Shown: piece by piece, positions 37,275-46,860 of the stretch
Position numbering within the stretch: position 1 is the first letter of the stretch
Layout of the letters: each line of letters opens with the position of its first letter
NCBI RefSeq assembly: GCF_006538725.1
Contig: NZ_BJLQ01000004.1
Location: 94,581-158,580, forward strand
Direction of reading: 5' to 3'
DNA length: 64,000 bases
Source: Cellulomonas gelida
GTDB lineage: Bacteria; Actinomycetota; Actinomycetes; Actinomycetales; Cellulomonadaceae
The notes under the pieces: model-generated
The model's input: only the letters and a program-made list of their open reading frames with translations
Told to the model about the DNA's origin: nothing
Database searches by the model: none
Program-made: the position numbers and the translations under genes

Positions 37275-38216
37275 ATGACTTCTCGCCCCGCCTGGGGGTT
37301 CGGTCTCGCGACCACCACTCTCGACGGCATCACCCTCGACACCTGGTACCCCGCTCCCGTCCTCGGTCAGCCCGACGAGGGCGCGTCCGCACCGGCGGAG
37401 CTGCAGGAGAGCCACGACGACGCGCGCGGCGTGCGGGTGCGCCTGGTCCGGACCGTGATCGACCTGGACGCCCCGCCCGCCGACACCTGCGACGCGTACC
37501 TGCGGCTGCACCTGCTGTCGCACCGGCTCGTCGCACCGCACGGGGTGAACCTCGAGGGGATCTTCGCGGCGCTGCCGAACGTCGTCTGGACGGACCGTGG
37601 TCCGTGCGCCGTCGAGGGCTTCGAGACGACGCGTGCGCGCCTGCGAGCGGTCACGGGCGTCGCGCCGACCGTCTTCGGCGTCGACAAGTTCCCGCGCATG
37701 GTCGACTACGTGCTCCCGTCCGGCGTCCGCATCGCCGACGCCGACCGGGTCCGCCTCGGGGCGCACCTCGCGCCCGGGACGACCGTGATGCACGAGGGCT
37801 TCGTCAACTTCAACGCCGGGACGCTGGGCACGTCGATGGTCGAGGGCCGCATCTCGGCGGGCGTCGTCGTCGGCGACGGCTCGGACATCGGCGGCGGCGC
37901 GTCCATCATGGGCACGCTGTCGGGCGGCGGGCGCGAGGTCGTCTCGATCGGCCGGCGCACGCTGCTGGGCGCGAACGCCGGCCTGGGCATCGCGCTCGGT
38001 GACGACTGCGTGGTCGAGGCCGGGTTGTACGTGACCGCGGGCACCAAGGTGACGCTCGTCGGGTTCGGCGAGGGCTCGGGCCGCGTCATCAAGGCACGCG
38101 AGCTGTCCGGCGCGAACGGGGTGCTGTTCCGTCGCAACTCGCTCACCGGGGGCGTCGAGGCGGTCGCGCGCGCGGGCACGGGCGTCGAGCTCAACGCGGC
38201 GCTGCACGCGAACTGA
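37275..38216 (+). CDS. dapD: 2,3,4,5-tetrahydropyridine-2,6-dicarboxylate N-succinyltransferase
   Basis: The 313-residue enzyme uses succinyl-CoA to succinylate tetrahydrodipicolinate. It has an N-terminal domain found in the actinobacterial DapD type and a left-handed beta-helix with hexapeptide repeats (about 165-260), including [15 protein letters not shown] and [15 protein letters not shown]. The trimer's active sites lie between subunits. DapC and DapE of the same branch are also in this window. The start is leaderless. A putative lysozyme-like gene follows after 2 nt. Confidence 0.95.
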   Translation: MTSRPAWGFGLATTTLDGITLDTWYPAPVLGQPDEGASAPAELQESHDDARGVRVRLVRTVIDLDAPPADTCDAYLRLHLLSHRLVAPHGVNLEGIFAALPNVVWTDRGPCAVEGFETTRARLRAVTGVAPTVFGVDKFPRMVDYVLPSGVRIADADRVRLGAHLAPGTTVMHEGFVNFNAGTLGTSMVEGRISAGVVVGDGSDIGGGASIMGTLSGGGREVVSIGRRTLLGANAGLGIALGDDCVVEAGLYVTAGTKVTLVGFGEGSGRVIKARELSGANGVLFRRNSLTGGVEAVARAGTGVELNAALHAN

Positions 38217-38218
38217 CC

Positions 38219-39109
38219 GTGGCTCGCCGACGACGCCGCTCGACAGCCGCACGCGTGCTGCTCGGGCTCATGGCGTTCGTCGTCACGCTCGGGGTCGCCG
38301 CCGCGGTCGTCGTCGCTGCGCTCGACCGGCTCCAGCCGGACGCGCCGCTCGTCGCGCGCTGCGCCGTCACGGTCGACGACACCGACTGGAGCCTGAGCCC
38401 CGACCAGGCGCAGAACGCCGCGTTGTTCGCCGCGATGGCGCAGCGGCGCGGGCTACCGGCGCGGGCCGTCACGATCGCGATCGCGACGGGCCTGCAGGAG
38501 TCGCGGCTCGAGAACATCGACTACGGCGACCGCGACTCCATCGGTCTGTTCCAGCAACGCCCCTCGCAGGGCTGGGGCACGATCGAGGAGATCATGGACC
38601 CCGTCTACTCGACGGGGAAGTTCTACGACGGGCTCGTCAAGGTCGACGGCTACGAGGACCTCGAGGTCACCGTCGCCGCGCAGGCCGTGCAGCGCTCGGG
38701 CTTCCCGGACGCGTACGCGCAGCACGAGACCCGGTCCCGGGCCTGGGCGTCGGCGCTGACCGGCCACTCCCCCGCGGCTCTCACGTGCACGCTGCCCGAC
38801 CCCGAGGCCGCGGGCACGCCCGAGGCCGCCGCCGAGCGGCTCGTGCGCGACTTCGGTGACCTCGCGCACGAGCGAGTCCCCGCGACCGAGGACAAGCCCG
38901 CGACCCTCGTCGTGCACGCGGGGGCCCTGGGTGACGCCCCCGAGCGCCAGGCCTGGGCCGTCGCCGCGTGGGCGGTCGCCACCGCGCAGACCCTCGGGAC
39001 GACGAGCGTCGACGTCGCCGACCAGAGCTGGGCCCGCACCTCGACGGCCTGGGCCACGACGGATGCGCCCCTCCCCACGGGCGACGTCCGCCTCACCTTC
39101 GCCCCCTGA
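38219..39109 (+). CDS. Membrane-anchored lysozyme-like protein, unknown function
   Basis: The 296-residue protein has a basic N-terminus (MARRRRRS), one helix (about 13-36) and an exported domain. The segment ATGLQESRLENIDYGDRDS followed by GLFQQRPSQGWGT is conserved in actinobacterial proteins often misannotated as heavy-metal transporters; its Glu-containing pattern resembles lysozyme-like/transglycosylase folds, so a cell-wall role is plausible but unproven. The last 100 residues form a separate domain. The GTG follows the dapD stop by 2 nt, and linkage to DAP synthesis fits a wall function. Confidence 0.8.
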   Translation: MARRRRRSTAARVLLGLMAFVVTLGVAAAVVVAALDRLQPDAPLVARCAVTVDDTDWSLSPDQAQNAALFAAMAQRRGLPARAVTIAIATGLQESRLENIDYGDRDSIGLFQQRPSQGWGTIEEIMDPVYSTGKFYDGLVKVDGYEDLEVTVAAQAVQRSGFPDAYAQHETRSRAWASALTGHSPAALTCTLPDPEAAGTPEAAAERLVRDFGDLAHERVPATEDKPATLVVHAGALGDAPERQAWAVAAWAVATAQTLGTTSVDVADQSWARTSTAWATTDAPLPTGDVRLTFAP

Positions 39110-39132
39110 CCCACCCGTCCGCACCCGGTCGC

Positions 39133-39193
39133 TGCAGGGATGAAAGCAGCGCAGGTGCACGTGGCCGCCACCAACCCTGCATCCATCGCTGCA
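39133..39193. other. Inverted repeat in the convergent gap
   Basis: TGCAGGGATG (39133-39142) and CATCGCTGCA (39184-39193) pair at 9 of 10 positions across 41 nt. It lies between the lysozyme-like gene and the YrdB-like gene and may act as a weak terminator. Confidence 0.3.
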
Positions 39194-39223
39194 TCGAGGG
39201 GTCCGGGTGGCAGGTGGCCGGAG

Positions 39224-39661
39224 TCAGGCGGGGCGGGAGTCAGGGGGTGGGGTGGGGGCGTTGCCTCGGGAGAGGCCGAACGCGACCGCGGCGACGAACG
39301 CGAGGATCGCTCCCCACCAGCCGAGGCCGACGAGGGCCGCGAGCAGCGCGACCGCGACGAACGGCGCGAGCTGGGTCAGGTAGCGCAGCGGCCAGCGCAG
39401 GCGCGACGGTGAGCGAGGCGCGTTCCAGCGTGCCCAGACGATCACGACCGCGGACACGACGAGCACGGCGACGACCGCCGCGAGCGCCCTGCGCCCGGGC
39501 ACGTCCGCGAGCATCCCGAGGCGCCAACCCGTGACCCCCGCGAGCACGAGCAGACCGACCTCGCAGCCGAACGCGACGACGGACAGCGGGCCGCGGACGC
39601 CCGGCGGCAGCGCGCCACCCCCACCGGCCGGGGCCGGTCCGGGGGTGCGCGTGCCGCTCAC
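39224..39661 (-). CDS. YrdB/DUF2568-like membrane protein
   Basis: The 145-residue protein has four predicted helices and a Gly/Pro-rich N-terminus. The loop WARWNAPRSPSRL between helices 2 and 3 resembles YrdB (DUF2568) family proteins, whose function is unknown. The GTG at 39661 lies 18 nt after the gltA stop on the same strand, so it is probably read from the gltA promoter. The family assignment is tentative. Confidence 0.75.
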   Translation of the reverse strand: MSGTRTPGPAPAGGGGALPPGVRGPLSVVAFGCEVGLLVLAGVTGWRLGMLADVPGRRALAAVVAVLVVSAVVIVWARWNAPRSPSRLRWPLRYLTQLAPFVAVALLAALVGLGWWGAILAFVAAVAFGLSRGNAPTPPPDSRPA

Positions 39662-39679
39662 GTCAGCGCGGGATGGACG

Positions 39680-40978
<1,299 letters not shown>

Positions 40979-41073
40979 GGCGTTCCTTCCTGCGACGGAC
41001 CTGCGCGCGGTTGCGCGCGAGTCGTCACCGACGTCGGCTCGACAGCCGGGAGAGGCCTCCGTTGGCCTCGTCG

Positions 41074-41079
41074 ACCGTA
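41074..41079 (-). promoter_or_regulatory. Candidate -10 box TACGGT of gltA
   Basis: TACGGT on the minus strand predicts a start near 41067, leaving a leader of about 90 nt before ATG 40978. The CRP-like operator would then be centred near -66. Confidence 0.4.
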
Positions 41080-41125
41080 CCTGCGGCCGACACCAGGTGA
41101 CGAATCCTGGGACGATCCGATCCGG

Positions 41126-41141
41126 TGTGAATCAAGTCACA
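41126..41141. promoter_or_regulatory. CRP/GlxR-like operator upstream of gltA
   Basis: TGTGA-ATCAAG-TCACA is a perfect match to the CRP/GlxR consensus and extends to GTGTGA/TCACAC. It is 148 bp upstream of the gltA start, just past the dapC stop. Confidence 0.7.
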
Positions 41142-41151
41142 CCCCATCCTG

Positions 41152-42300
41152 TCAGGCGCCGCGCAGGCGAGCAGCGGCCTCCGCGATCAGCTCGTCGGAG
41201 CCCGTCAGCGCGACGCGCACGTGCCCGGCGCCGGCGGGCCCGTAGAAGGAGCCCGGCGCGACGAGGATGCCGAGCCCGGCCAGGTCGGCCACGGTCTGCC
41301 AGCAGTCCTGCCCGCCCTCGGGCCGCACCCACAGGTACAGCCCCGCGGCCGACTCGTCGACGACGTAGCCCGCGTCCTGCAGCGCCGCGCGGAGCAGCAC
41401 GCGTCGCGCGCGGTAGCGCTCACGCTGCTGCGCGACGTGCTCGTCGTCGTCGAGCGCGACTGTCATCGCGGCCTGGACGGGACCGGGCACGATCATCCCG
41501 ATGTGCTTGCGCGTCTCGAGCAGGCGGCCGACGAGCGCCGGGTCGCCCGCGACGAACGCCGCGCGGTACCCCGCGAGGTTCGACTGCTTCGACAGCGAGT
41601 ACACCGCGAGCAGGTCGCTCACGTCGCCGCCCGTGACGCGCGGGTCGAGGATGCTCGGCACGCCCTCGCGGACCCACGGCTCGTCCCAGGCGAGCTCGGC
41701 GTAGCACTCGTCGGACGCGACGACGACCGGCCGACCGTCCCGCCGCGCTGCCTCGCGCGCCGCCGCGACGACCGCCGCGAGCTCGTCGACGCCGAGCACC
41801 GCGCCGTGCGGGTTCGCCGGCGAGTTGAGCCACACCAGGCGGACGTCGCCGGAGCCCTCCGCGAGCCGGGCGGCGGGGTCCGCGCACGGCTGCGGGCTCG
41901 CGCCGGCGAGGCGCGCACCCACGTCGTACGTCGGGTACGCGACCGCGGGGTGCAGCACGACGTCACCAGCGCCCAGGCCGAGCAGGGAGGGCAGCAGCCC
42001 GACGAGCTCCTTCGAGCCGACCGTCGGCAGGACCCCGGCCGGGTCGAGACCTGCGACGCCGCGGCGGCGCGCGAACCAGCGCACGACCGCCTCCCGCAGC
42101 GCGGGCGTGCCGTGCGTCTGCGGGTAGCCCGGCGAGTCAGCCGCCGCGACGAGGGCCTCGCGCACCACCGCGGGCGTCGGGTCCACCGGGGTGCCGACCG
42201 AGAAGTCGACGATCCCGCGTTCGTGAGCCCGCGCGACCTGCGCGAACGGCGTCAGCGTGTCCCAGGGGAAGTCCGGCAGCGCCCCGGTCAGCAAGCCCAT
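41152..42300 (-). CDS. dapC: Succinyldiaminopimelate transaminase
   Basis: The 382-residue class I/II PLP aminotransferase converts N-succinyl-2-amino-6-ketopimelate to N-succinyl-LL-DAP. The PLP lysine is in VYSLSKQSNLAGYRAAF, with NSPANPHG and SDECYAEL as cofactor-contacting regions. Identity as DapC rather than a general aminotransferase rests on its position next to a 7Fe ferredoxin (the fdxC-dapC pair of mycobacteria, recalled) and on DapD/DapE nearby. It starts 6 nt after the ferredoxin stop, so they share a message. Confidence 0.88.
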   Translation of the reverse strand: MGLLTGALPDFPWDTLTPFAQVARAHERGIVDFSVGTPVDPTPAVVREALVAAADSPGYPQTHGTPALREAVVRWFARRRGVAGLDPAGVLPTVGSKELVGLLPSLLGLGAGDVVLHPAVAYPTYDVGARLAGASPQPCADPAARLAEGSGDVRLVWLNSPANPHGAVLGVDELAAVVAAAREAARRDGRPVVVASDECYAELAWDEPWVREGVPSILDPRVTGGDVSDLLAVYSLSKQSNLAGYRAAFVAGDPALVGRLLETRKHIGMIVPGPVQAAMTVALDDDEHVAQQRERYRARRVLLRAALQDAGYVVDESAAGLYLWVRPEGGQDCWQTVADLAGLGILVAPGSFYGPAGAGHVRVALTGSDELIAEAAARLRGA

Positions 42301-42306
42301 GCGGGC

Positions 42307-42633
42307 TCAGTCACCGTGGACGCGCAGCGGCAGCGTCGCGATGATCGGGTGGTCCTTGTCGATCTCACCCATCTTCGCGGCACCGCCGGGCGAGCCCAGG
42401 TCGTCGAAGAACTCGACGTTGGCCTTGTAGTACTCGCTCCACTGCTCGGGGACGTCGTCCTCGTAGTAGATCGCCTCGACCGGGCAGACCGGCTCGCACG
42501 CCCCGCAGTCCACGCACTCGTCCGGGTGGATGTACAGCGACCGCTTGCCCTCGTAGATGCAGTCCACGGGACATTCCTCGATGCACGCCTTGTCCTTGAC
42601 GTCCACGCAAGGCTCAGCGATCACATACGTCAC
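42307..42633 (-). CDS. fdxA: 7Fe ferredoxin ([3Fe-4S][4Fe-4S])
   Basis: The 108-residue ferredoxin has Cys9, Cys17 and Cys50 for a [3Fe-4S] cluster and Cys21, Cys40, Cys43 and Cys46 for a [4Fe-4S] cluster, with an extra Cys25, as in Azotobacter-type FdI. The C-terminal half (ending LPLRVHGD) is the usual extension. It is a low-potential electron carrier. The GTG at 42633 is chosen because GGAGG (42645-42641) lies 7 nt upstream. It is co-directional with dapC and divergent from the small upstream ORF at 42676. Confidence 0.95.
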   Translation of the reverse strand: MTYVIAEPCVDVKDKACIEECPVDCIYEGKRSLYIHPDECVDCGACEPVCPVEAIYYEDDVPEQWSEYYKANVEFFDDLGSPGGAAKMGEIDKDHPIIATLPLRVHGD

Positions 42634-42662
42634 GGCAGGTCCTCCACTTGACGGGTCGTCCC

Positions 42663-42668
42663 TAGTAT
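42663..42668 (+). promoter_or_regulatory. -10 box TAGTAT, leaderless start at 42676
   Basis: TAGTAT is the most A/T-rich box of its kind here and is exactly 7 nt before an ATG that opens an 17-codon ORF. Confidence 0.6.
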
Positions 42669-42675
42669 TCCCCAC

Positions 42676-42729
42676 ATGCGCGCGCACACGACCTGGTGTC
42701 CACCCTGCGACGGGCTGGACGAGCCGTGA
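42676..42729 (+). CDS. Putative leaderless 17-aa upstream ORF with WCPPC
   Basis: The ORF encodes MRAHTTWCPPCDGLDEP. Its ATG is 7 nt after TAGTAT, the spacing of the leaderless genes in this window, so it would be the first ORF of the transcript. Its stop overlaps the GTG of the next gene by 4 nt (GTGA, 42726-42729), the geometry of translational coupling. The Cys-Pro-Pro-Cys motif could bind metal or make the ORF a cysteine-sensing attenuator, as described for Cys-rich leaderless uORFs in mycobacteria. No direct evidence of translation. Confidence 0.45.
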   Translation: MRAHTTWCPPCDGLDEP

Positions 42730-42974
42730 CCTCGACCACTCCGCGGTCCTGGCGGGACGCGGCGGCCGGGACGCGCGTCGTCGTCCGTCGGCGCCTGCAG
42801 GACCCGGCGCCGGACGGGCCGCACCTCACCGACGTCCTCGGCGTCGTCCTCCACGTGGACGACGACGGCCTGACGCTCGACACGTCGCACGGGCCGGCCC
42901 GGATCTCCGGGGGCGACGTGGTGCTGTGGAAGCCCATCCCGCCGCCGCCGGAGCGGCGAGCACGACGTCACTGA
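42726..42974 (+). CDS. Small protein resembling the N-terminal domain of HPA2-type acetyltransferases
   Basis: An 82-residue protein with RVVVRRRL, LTDVLGVVLHVDDDGLTLDT and GDVVLWKPIPPPP. This short beta-rich pattern is the N-terminal domain of some actinobacterial GNAT (histone acetyltransferase HPA2-like) proteins, but no acetyltransferase domain follows: a stop comes directly after the basic tail RRARRH. The GTG at 42726 overlaps the 17-aa ORF; a GTG at 42696 in the same frame is the alternative start. Function unknown. Confidence 0.7.
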   Translation: MTSTTPRSWRDAAAGTRVVVRRRLQDPAPDGPHLTDVLGVVLHVDDDGLTLDTSHGPARISGGDVVLWKPIPPPPERRARRH

Positions 42975-42983
42975 CGCCGGGCG

Positions 42984-45900
42984 TCAGTCCTTCTCCTCGT
43001 CGTCCTTCTTCGGCGGCTCGCCGCACACCACGCGGTTCTGCGGCTTGTACCGCCACGAGTTCGACGTGGTCTCCTCGAGCTTGCCGTCGAGGAAGAGCTT
43101 GCGCGTGACCGTCACCGAGAACCCGGGGTTGCCCGCGGACTGCGGCGAGCAGGTCTTGGAGTCGGAGTAGACGGTCGACGGCTGCACGACGCCCGAGCGC
43201 CCGCTCGTCGTCGACTCGACCGTGTAGTACTTGGTGCCCCAGATCCGCACGTACGCGCGACCGCCCGAGACCCAGCCCTGCACGAGCGCACCGTACGGCG
43301 TGGTGTTCTTCCACTTCATGTCGATGCTGCCCGTGAAGATGGTCGCCTCACGACCCTCGGGGTACCGCGAGAACCACTCGCTGTGCGGCGTGTGGTCGAC
43401 GTCTTCCATGCCCGCGAGGTACGCGGCGTTGAACGTCGTCGTCGACACCTGCGACAGCCCGCCGCCCCACGCGTCGGAGTGCTCGCCGTTGACGATCGCA
43501 CCGGCCTGCACGAACCCGTGCGCGCCGTCGATCGGGCCCAGCGAGTCCGTCAGGCTGAACGTCTCACCCGGGCGGACGAGCACGCCCGAGATGTTCGCCA
43601 GGCCCTGCGCGATGTTCTTGGTGCGGCGCGGCTCGCTCGTCAGCGGCGTCGAGAACTCGGAGACGATCTCCTTGATCCCGAGCTTCTCCATCGCCTCCGT
43701 CGTCTCCGACGGGTCGGTCTGCGACAGCTCCACGGCCGCCGTGCGGTCCTGCGCGTCCGCGACCGCGGCGACCGCGCTCGCGACGTCGTCGGCCGCGACG
43801 GTCGTGCCGGGCTCGCCCGGGACCAGCACCGGCTTGTCGTCCTGGAACTCGAAGTGCGCGTCCGAGGCCGACGTCAGCACGCCCTCGGGCAGCTGCGCGA
43901 CGACCTCCTGAGCGAGTGCCTCGCCGTCCAGCTGCAGGACGAGCCGGCCGTCCTCCGGCTGCATCGAGGCCGCGGCCGCGAGCGTCGCGGGCTGCAGCAC
44001 CGCGAGCTTGTCCGCGACCGTCACCGAGATCGGCGCCGAGACGAGCGGCTCCGCGACCTCGTCGAGCGCGGCCTGGGCCGCGGCCTGCGTGATCGCCGGC
44101 TCGACGACCTGCGTCGGCAGCACGATCGGCTGCGCCGCGACCAGCCAGTCCCGCGCGACGACGTCGGCCGCCGCGTCCTCGTCGAGCGCCCAGCCCTCGG
44201 CCGCGTCGGTGAGCACCGCACCGCCGTCGACGAACAGCACCGCGCCGTCGACCGGGGCGAGCGAGAGCGACGTCCCGAGCGCCTCGAGCGCACCCGTCAG
44301 CTTCGCCTCGTCGACCTGCGTCACCGGGTCGCTCTCGCCCAGGCCCGCGACCTGGTGCCACAGGCGCAGCGGGTCGGCAAGGTCGACTCCCGTGAGCCCG
44401 TCGACGGTCGCCTGCGCGTCGAACGACAGGCCCGCCGTCTGCGGCTCGAGGGTGGCCTGCACGTCGTTCGCCTGGACCGCGACGGTCGTCCCCGTCGACG
44501 ACGACAGCTCGTCGTCCAGCCGGGCCACCGCCTCGTCAGACGAGAGCCCGCCGATGTCGACGCCCGCGACCGACGCACCGCGCGGCACGCGGTCGGCAGT
44601 CGCGTAGCTCGCGCCCACGTACGCGCCACCGAGCACGACGAGCACGCCCGCGCCGATCAGCAGGCGGCGCGGCCAGCGGCGCTCGCGCTCCTCGGGCTCG
44701 AACGCGTCGAACGGCGAGGGCTCGCGCGGCGCCTGCGGCACCGTGCCCGCCGTGACTCGCGCCGGACCCACAGGGGGCAGCGGCTGCGTCGGGTCGGCCG
44801 GTGCGGGAGCGGGGGTCGGAGCGGGGCTCGCGGCCGTGGCGGCCGGCAGCACGCTCGTGCGGTCCGCACGACCGGGCAGCACCGACGACCGCTCGGGCAC
44901 CGCACCGGGAGCGACCCCGCCCGTGGGCTGCTGCACCGTGGGCTGACGCACCGTGGGCTGCTGCACCGCGGGCTGCTGCACCACGGGCTGCTGCACCGCG
45001 GGGGCTTGGGCTGCGGGAGCGGGGGTGACCGGCGCGGGGGCGGCGGCCGCCGCAGGTCCGGCAGGAGCGGTCCGAGCCTGGGGCGTGGTCACGACCGTCT
45101 CGTCGACGGTCGGTGCCATGACCACCGTCTCGTCAGTCGCCGGCGCCATCACCACCGTCTCGGCTGCGCGCGGAGTCGTCGCGGCGGGCTCGTCGGTGAC
45201 CGCTGCGGGAGCCTCGGATCCGGCCTCGTCGGCCGAGACGGACGTCTCAGCGGCGGCCACGGACTCCGCGGCGGGGGTCGTATCAGCGGCGAGCGCCTGG
45301 GCGGACGGCGCGGTCGTGCTCTCGTCCGTGCCGGCGACAGGCTCGGCGGCCTCGGGGGCGGCGGACTCGGTCGGCTCGACCGGTTCGACGACGGACGGCT
45401 CGGCGCGCTGATCATCGGACTGCGGTGCGACCTGCTCCGGTCCCTCAGGCGCCACGTCCTCGCTCGGGGCCGAGGAAGCGCCGCTCACGGCCTCGCCGGT
45501 GACCCCAGGCGCGGGCTCGTCGGCGATCTCCACGGAGGCGGGCTCGGGCTCAGCCTCCGCGGACGCAGGCTCGTCGGTGACCTCGTCGGACGCCGAAGTA
45601 TCGGACGCCACCGTGTCGGACGCCACCGTGTCGGACGCCACCGTGTCGGACGCCACCGTGTCGGCCGCCTCATCGGACGCGGTCTCGTGGGCGGATGCCT
45701 CGTCGACCGAAGCCGCGTCCCGCGCGACCTCGTCCGCGTTCGTCTCGACAACGGCAGGCTCGTCGGACGGGTGCTCGTCGGCTGCGGGCTCCGCGTGCTC
45801 GGGCTCGTCGGACGGCGCCTCGTCGGCGACCTCGTCCGCGTTCGTCTCGACAACGGCAGGCTCGTCGGGCTCGTCCGCGGCAGGCTCGTCGGCGGTCGTC

Positions 45901-46205
45901 TCGTCGACGGAAGGCTCGTCGACGGGAGGCTCCTCAGCGGTCGTCTCGTCGGCGGTCGTCTCGTCGACGGCAGGCTCGTCAGCGGCGACGGGCTCGTCGG
46001 GAGCCCGCTCGTCCGACGGCTCGGTGGGCTCCGTGGGCTCGTCGGCGGGCGGCGCCTCGGTGACGACCGGGATCTGCCGGGTCTCGTCGTGCAGCGCCGC
46101 GCGGCGCTCCCCCGCGCCCCAGACCGGCCAGACGACCTCGTCGCCGGACGCTGGCTTCGACGGCTCGTCGTGGTCCGGGCTGTCGACGTCGGTACGGTCG
46201 GTCAT
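42984..46205 (-). CDS. Very large VanW family membrane protein with acidic N-terminal region
   Basis: The 1073-residue protein has four parts: a cytoplasmic Asp/Glu/Ala/Pro/Thr-rich low-complexity region of about 510 residues, one helix (about 514-536), two or so peptidoglycan-binding-type domains (about 540-850) and a C-terminal VanW domain (about 860-1000; GVLVRPGETFSLTDSLGP, GGGLSQVSTTTFNAA). VanW proteins are linked to envelope or glycopeptide response, but their activity is unknown. The acidic part contains DNA-level repeats. ATG 46205 follows GGGGAAG; a TAGAAT box lies 33 nt upstream. Confidence 0.9.
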   Translation of the reverse strand: MTDRTDVDSPDHDEPSKPASGDEVVWPVWGAGERRAALHDETRQIPVVTEAPPADEPTEPTEPSDERAPDEPVAADEPAVDETTADETTAEEPPVDEPSVDETTADEPAADEPDEPAVVETNADEVADEAPSDEPEHAEPAADEHPSDEPAVVETNADEVARDAASVDEASAHETASDEAADTVASDTVASDTVASDTVASDTSASDEVTDEPASAEAEPEPASVEIADEPAPGVTGEAVSGASSAPSEDVAPEGPEQVAPQSDDQRAEPSVVEPVEPTESAAPEAAEPVAGTDESTTAPSAQALAADTTPAAESVAAAETSVSADEAGSEAPAAVTDEPAATTPRAAETVVMAPATDETVVMAPTVDETVVTTPQARTAPAGPAAAAAPAPVTPAPAAQAPAVQQPVVQQPAVQQPTVRQPTVQQPTGGVAPGAVPERSSVLPGRADRTSVLPAATAASPAPTPAPAPADPTQPLPPVGPARVTAGTVPQAPREPSPFDAFEPEERERRWPRRLLIGAGVLVVLGGAYVGASYATADRVPRGASVAGVDIGGLSSDEAVARLDDELSSSTGTTVAVQANDVQATLEPQTAGLSFDAQATVDGLTGVDLADPLRLWHQVAGLGESDPVTQVDEAKLTGALEALGTSLSLAPVDGAVLFVDGGAVLTDAAEGWALDEDAAADVVARDWLVAAQPIVLPTQVVEPAITQAAAQAALDEVAEPLVSAPISVTVADKLAVLQPATLAAAASMQPEDGRLVLQLDGEALAQEVVAQLPEGVLTSASDAHFEFQDDKPVLVPGEPGTTVAADDVASAVAAVADAQDRTAAVELSQTDPSETTEAMEKLGIKEIVSEFSTPLTSEPRRTKNIAQGLANISGVLVRPGETFSLTDSLGPIDGAHGFVQAGAIVNGEHSDAWGGGLSQVSTTTFNAAYLAGMEDVDHTPHSEWFSRYPEGREATIFTGSIDMKWKNTTPYGALVQGWVSGGRAYVRIWGTKYYTVESTTSGRSGVVQPSTVYSDSKTCSPQSAGNPGFSVTVTRKLFLDGKLEETTSNSWRYKPQNRVVCGEPPKKDDEEKD
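44925..45000 (-). repeat. Imperfect 15-bp repeats encoding VQQPxVQQP units
   Basis: About five imperfect 15-bp units (GGGCTGCTGCACCGC-like on the plus strand) encode a Gln/Pro/Val repeat in the VanW protein, between the acidic region and the membrane helix. Confidence 0.7.
45601..45660 (-). repeat. Four perfect tandem copies of a 15-bp unit
   Basis: TCGGACGCCACCGTG is repeated exactly four times and encodes (DTVAS)4 in the acidic region of the VanW protein, at about residues 182-201. Perfect identity indicates recent slippage. Confidence 0.95.
45724..45868 (-). repeat. 43-bp exact direct repeat, 102 bp apart
   Basis: Positions 45724-45766 and 45826-45868 are identical and in frame (34-codon offset). 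They encode an EPAVVETNADEVA-type unit twice in the VanW protein. Confidence 0.9.
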
Positions 46206-46238
46206 CGCTTCCCCTGCTCGGTCGTGTTGCGCCCGGCA

Positions 46239-46244
46239 ATTCTA
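46239..46244 (-). promoter_or_regulatory. Candidate -10 box TAGAAT of the VanW gene
   Basis: TAGAAT on the minus strand is followed by a leader of about 27 nt with a GGGGAAG ribosome site before ATG 46205. Confidence 0.5.
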
Positions 46245-46371
46245 CGGTGCGCAGCGCCGAGCCACGCGCACGCGCGCGCCCGTGGCGCCGCAGGTGAGAG
46301 GTCTGCCCGACCCCTGCACGTGCGCTCCACGCCGCGTCCACGACCCAGTCGCGTCGCGTGACGGGCGAGCC

Positions 46372-46860
46372 TCAGCGTACGTCGCGCAGTCGCCCGTCCA
46401 GGTGCACCAACCCGCCCGCGTCGGCGGCGCCGCGCTCCGCCACGAGCACCTCGCCGACGACGACGTCGTGGTCGCCCGCGCCGTGCAGCGCGAGCGTGCG
46501 GCACTCGAACCACGCAGCCGCCCCGTCGAGACGCACGCCCGACGCGACGGACGCCGCGTGGTGCGGGACGCGGGCCAGCTGGTCGACGGCCGGGCGGCCG
46601 GGCGAGGCGAGCCAGTCGGCGACGGGGCCCTGGCCCGCGCCGAGCACGCTCACGGTCCACGTGTCGACCTCGTCGAGGGCGTCGCGCAGACGCGCGTCGG
46701 AGTGCACGCAGAACAGCAGGAGCGGGGGCTCGAGCGACGCCGAGGACGCCGAGCTCACGGTCATCGCCCAGACCGTCCGGCGCCACGTCGTCGTGACGAC
46801 GGCGACGCCCCCGGGCAGCGCGGCGACGGCCCCGCGGAACTCGTCCTTGGTCGCGGTCAC
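46372..46860 (-). CDS. Flavin reductase family protein (flavin-binding split barrel)
   Basis: The 162-residue protein begins with the typical FRGAVAALPGGVAVVTT and AMTVSSASSASLEPPLLLF of DIM6/NTAB-type FMN-binding flavin reductases, and has WFECRTLALHGAGDHDVVVGEV towards the end. Such enzymes reduce FMN for a monooxygenase or bind flavin in other roles; no partner oxygenase is adjacent. The GTG at 46860 overlaps the DUF6113 stop by 4 nt (GTGA), so it is the last gene of the typA-mshB transcript. Confidence 0.9.
   Translation of the reverse strand: MTATKDEFRGAVAALPGGVAVVTTTWRRTVWAMTVSSASSASLEPPLLLFCVHSDARLRDALDEVDTWTVSVLGAGQGPVADWLASPGRPAVDQLARVPHHAASVASGVRLDGAAAWFECRTLALHGAGDHDVVVGEVLVAERGAADAGGLVHLDGRLRDVR

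Noticed and set aside
45601..45660. Regular short repeats that could suggest a CRISPR array
   Set aside because: The units are contiguous 15-mers without spacers and are in frame in the VanW gene.
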